A stretch of 64,000 nt of DNA, from NCBI GenBank assembly GCA_002281575.1, contig NCGN01000006.1:1-64000 (forward strand). The letters are read 5' to 3'. The stretch's first letter is position 1, and each line of letters starts with the position of its first letter. A model generated the notes under the pieces. That model was not told where the DNA came from. It made no database searches and saw only the letters and a list, made by a program, of their open reading frames with translations. Positions 62,502-64,000 of this stretch are shown here, one piece after another. The DNA comes from Sphingobacteriia bacterium 28-36-52. Lineage in GTDB: Bacteria; Bacteroidota; Bacteroidia; Chitinophagales; Chitinophagaceae. The position numbers were made by a program, and so were the translations under genes.

Positions 62502-63593
62502 TTAAAAGCTAACGGCCAATGCAGTGGTTGCTGTAAACATATTTTGAGTAGGCAAATTATATTGCTTTGTAAATATTAAATCCCTGCTTTGTAAATGTTT
62601 TAATTCAACTCTCCATAAAAAATACTTATTGATAGCCCAATCTGCATTCAAGGAAATGCCATTCACTCTAAACCCATTTGGAGTGCCTGTATAGATAATA
62701 GCTCCATTCGGATCTTGGTAAGACTCTGTTCTTAGTGAAACCTTCATATTATCTGTAACTGCATATTGTGCCATTAAAATAGGGGTGTACCAAACTTGGC
62801 TTTGGGCAATGCCTTTTGTTTTCTGTAAGCCTATATCAAATCCTGCTATTAACCCTAACCGATTGGTCCATTGATGTAAAACATAAAAATTATGAAAATA
62901 GCGCATTACTCCATCAATACCAGCAGTTGGGTTCCCAATATATAAACTGCTATTAATGGTCCATTTACTATTCGGTTTATATTGAATCTGGTGTCCAAAA
63001 GATGGGCTGGTATTGCCTTTGGGCATTTGGATACGCTGCCAACCAGTTAAAACCAATGCACTCAAAAACCATTTTTCATTGGGAGAAGTATAAGATATTT
63101 TTGCTCCTGTTTCAAAATAGGGAGAATTATCTGCAGCTATGCTTCTACTTAATGTCCAGCAATCTTTTCCAATGGCACTTTCGAATCCAATATGTGAACT
63201 AAACACGCCTGCATCTAACCATAAATTCAGATTGTTGTTCAACTTCCAACCTATATTGGCTTCTAAGATTTGTTTATAAAATCCCTCCTCGCCAGCATAG
63301 TTGGCTCGCATGTAAGAACCGAATCCCATTGCCAAATTAGCCCTAAGACGATTTTTATTAACTGCTGCTTTTACAAAAGCTAAATTGATGCTAAGCGATT
63401 TGTTTTCATCGTGACTGTAAACGAATGGTACATCATTATTGGTAAAAGGACCATTGGTATTATGCTGAAAATAGATTTCCGCATATCCACTTAACTGAAT
63501 AGCAGCTTTTTTTTGTTTGTCCGTTGTGTCGCTCGTTTGTGCCACTACCAGTAAACCAATGCACCAGAAAAATATGGTGACTAAACTTTTCAT
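62502..63593 (-). CDS. Outer membrane beta-barrel porin, BBP2-like
   Basis: A 363-residue exported protein: a signal peptide (1-18, VVAQ), then alternating amphipathic strands with terminal F (LAVSF). SGYAEIYFQHN near residue 36, LWLDAGVFSSHIGFESAIGKDCWTLSRSI and the SPYFETGAKISYTS strands resemble putative beta-barrel porin-2 (BBP2) proteins. It probably makes a general diffusion channel, not a TonB receptor, as no plug is present. Starts one base after the mrp stop, so both are likely in one unit. Confidence 0.82.
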   Translation of the reverse strand: MKSLVTIFFWCIGLLVVAQTSDTTDKQKKAAIQLSGYAEIYFQHNTNGPFTNNDVPFVYSHDENKSLSINLAFVKAAVNKNRLRANLAMGFGSYMRANYAGEEGFYKQILEANIGWKLNNNLNLWLDAGVFSSHIGFESAIGKDCWTLSRSIAADNSPYFETGAKISYTSPNEKWFLSALVLTGWQRIQMPKGNTSPSFGHQIQYKPNSKWTINSSLYIGNPTAGIDGVMRYFHNFYVLHQWTNRLGLIAGFDIGLQKTKGIAQSQVWYTPILMAQYAVTDNMKVSLRTESYQDPNGAIIYTGTPNGFRVNGISLNADWAINKYFLWRVELKHLQSRDLIFTKQYNLPTQNMFTATTALAVSF

Positions 63594-64000
63594 TTATACC
63601 ACTTCTATTAATGAAGTCTGAGGCAAATTAGCATTACGCATAGCAATATTCCGTACAGTTTGTGCAGTAAACTGCCTAAATGCATCTTTGGTTAAATCAT
63701 CATTACCTACCATGGCGGGAACTCCATCATCACCCCCTTCGCGAATGGTTTGCACCAAGGGAATCTGACCTAAAAAAGGGAGATCATATTCTTCAGCCAG
63801 TTTCCTTCCCCCCTCTTTACCAAATAAATAATATTTATTGTTCGGTAATTCAGCAGGAGTAAAATAAGCCATATTCTCAATTAAGCCTATGATAGGAACA
63901 TTAATTTGTGCTTGGCTAAACATGGCAATTCCCTTTTTAGCATCTGCCAAAGCCACATTTTGTGGGGTCGTTACAATTACCGCACCAGTTACTGGTACTG
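63594..64000 (-). CDS. mrp: Mrp/ApbC family ATPase, 3' part only
   Basis: The window holds the last 135 or so codons of an Mrp/NBP35 Fe-S cluster carrier ATPase; the gene continues past 64000. VIVTTPQNVALADAKKGIAMF (P-loop NTPase switch/Walker B side), VPIIGLIENMAYF, FGKEGGRKLAEEYDLPFLGQIPL and the final C-terminal segment are the family landmarks. The reading frame runs open to the window edge, so no start is given. Confidence 0.92.
   Translation of the reverse strand, partial: VPVTGAVIVTTPQNVALADAKKGIAMFSQAQINVPIIGLIENMAYFTPAELPNNKYYLFGKEGGRKLAEEYDLPFLGQIPLVQTIREGGDDGVPAMVGNDDLTKDAFRQFTAQTVRNIAMRNANLPQTSLIEVV

Noticed and set aside
1..64000. tRNA, rRNA, CRISPR, insertion sequence or prophage
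   Set aside because: I looked on both strands for tRNA T-loops, arrays of spaced repeats, transposase motifs and phage genes and found none that held up.

Overview
The window is a stretch of A+T-rich chromosome from a Bacteroidota bacterium, most likely a member of the Chitinophagaceae (Sediminibacterium-like; this genus-level guess is inference). The signs are -7 promoter boxes of the form TAnnTTTG, a GLPGLI/TonB-receptor pair, M56/BlaI signalling, DUF6728 and DUF2256 miniproteins, a ligase-associated repair helicase, many Sec and lipoprotein signals, and little Shine-Dalgarno. Coding density is very high; many genes overlap by 1 to 30 bp and no gene-free stretch exceeds about 210 bp. I see no rRNA, tRNA, CRISPR, insertion sequence, prophage or replication origin.

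Layout. 1-4.1 kb: an AT-richer accessory patch with a Cys-rich secreted protein, a GLPGLI protein and a TonB-receptor-like outer membrane protein. 4.1-8.9 kb: glutamate dehydrogenase, a CcmC/CcmD-like haem export pair, queA, a DUF1801 protein and a Pr6Pr membrane protein. 9.0-13.6 kb: a gluconate operon (aspartate kinase, a fused gluconokinase/6-phosphogluconate dehydrogenase, gluconate permease). 13.6-22.5 kb: GH19 chitinase lipoprotein, Ldh-family dehydrogenase, ssb, mnmA, an RsmB-like methylase, and odhA-odhB. 22.7-27.4 kb: rpsT, an adhesin-like lipoprotein with a two-component system, guaA. 27.4-34 kb: a type I periplasmic-binding-like protein, a DUF2256/Lhr-type helicase/PdeM/HDAC-like run, OsmC, and a LexA-like repressor. 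34-42.9 kb: M14 peptidase, surE, a BlaR-like M56-amidase-TonB fusion with its BlaI repressor, divergent lpxB, and a penicillin-acylase family hydrolase. 42.9-45.2 kb: divergent metX/metZ. 45.2-52.7 kb: a minus-strand run of ion transport and membrane genes (P-type ATPase, CsbD, HAB-mutase-like, TRIC-like, DoxX, SbtA with a carbonic-anhydrase-like neighbour) and a divergent LysR regulator. 52.6-57.8 kb: membrane proteins, DUF4242, a YozG/DUF2975 pair, a Na/Ca exchanger, a broken AraC-type gene and pterin dehydratase. 57.8-64 kb: sugar/nucleoside permease with a Gfo/Idh/MocA oxidoreductase, cmk, GDPD, PaiB, a porin and a truncated Mrp gene.

Most striking points: a four-part BlaR-like protein (M56 peptidase, peptidoglycan amidase, plug-like segment, TonB C-terminus) whose BlaI repressor shares with lpxB a control region holding three 16-bp operators spaced exactly 20 bp; a paired operator in front of the LexA-like gene; a gluconokinase-6PGDH fusion; an SbtA bicarbonate locus with a protein that looks like a zinc-less beta-carbonic anhydrase; and two likely disrupted genes (AraC-type at 56.1-56.5 kb; a lipoprotein whose start is out of frame at 48.17 kb).
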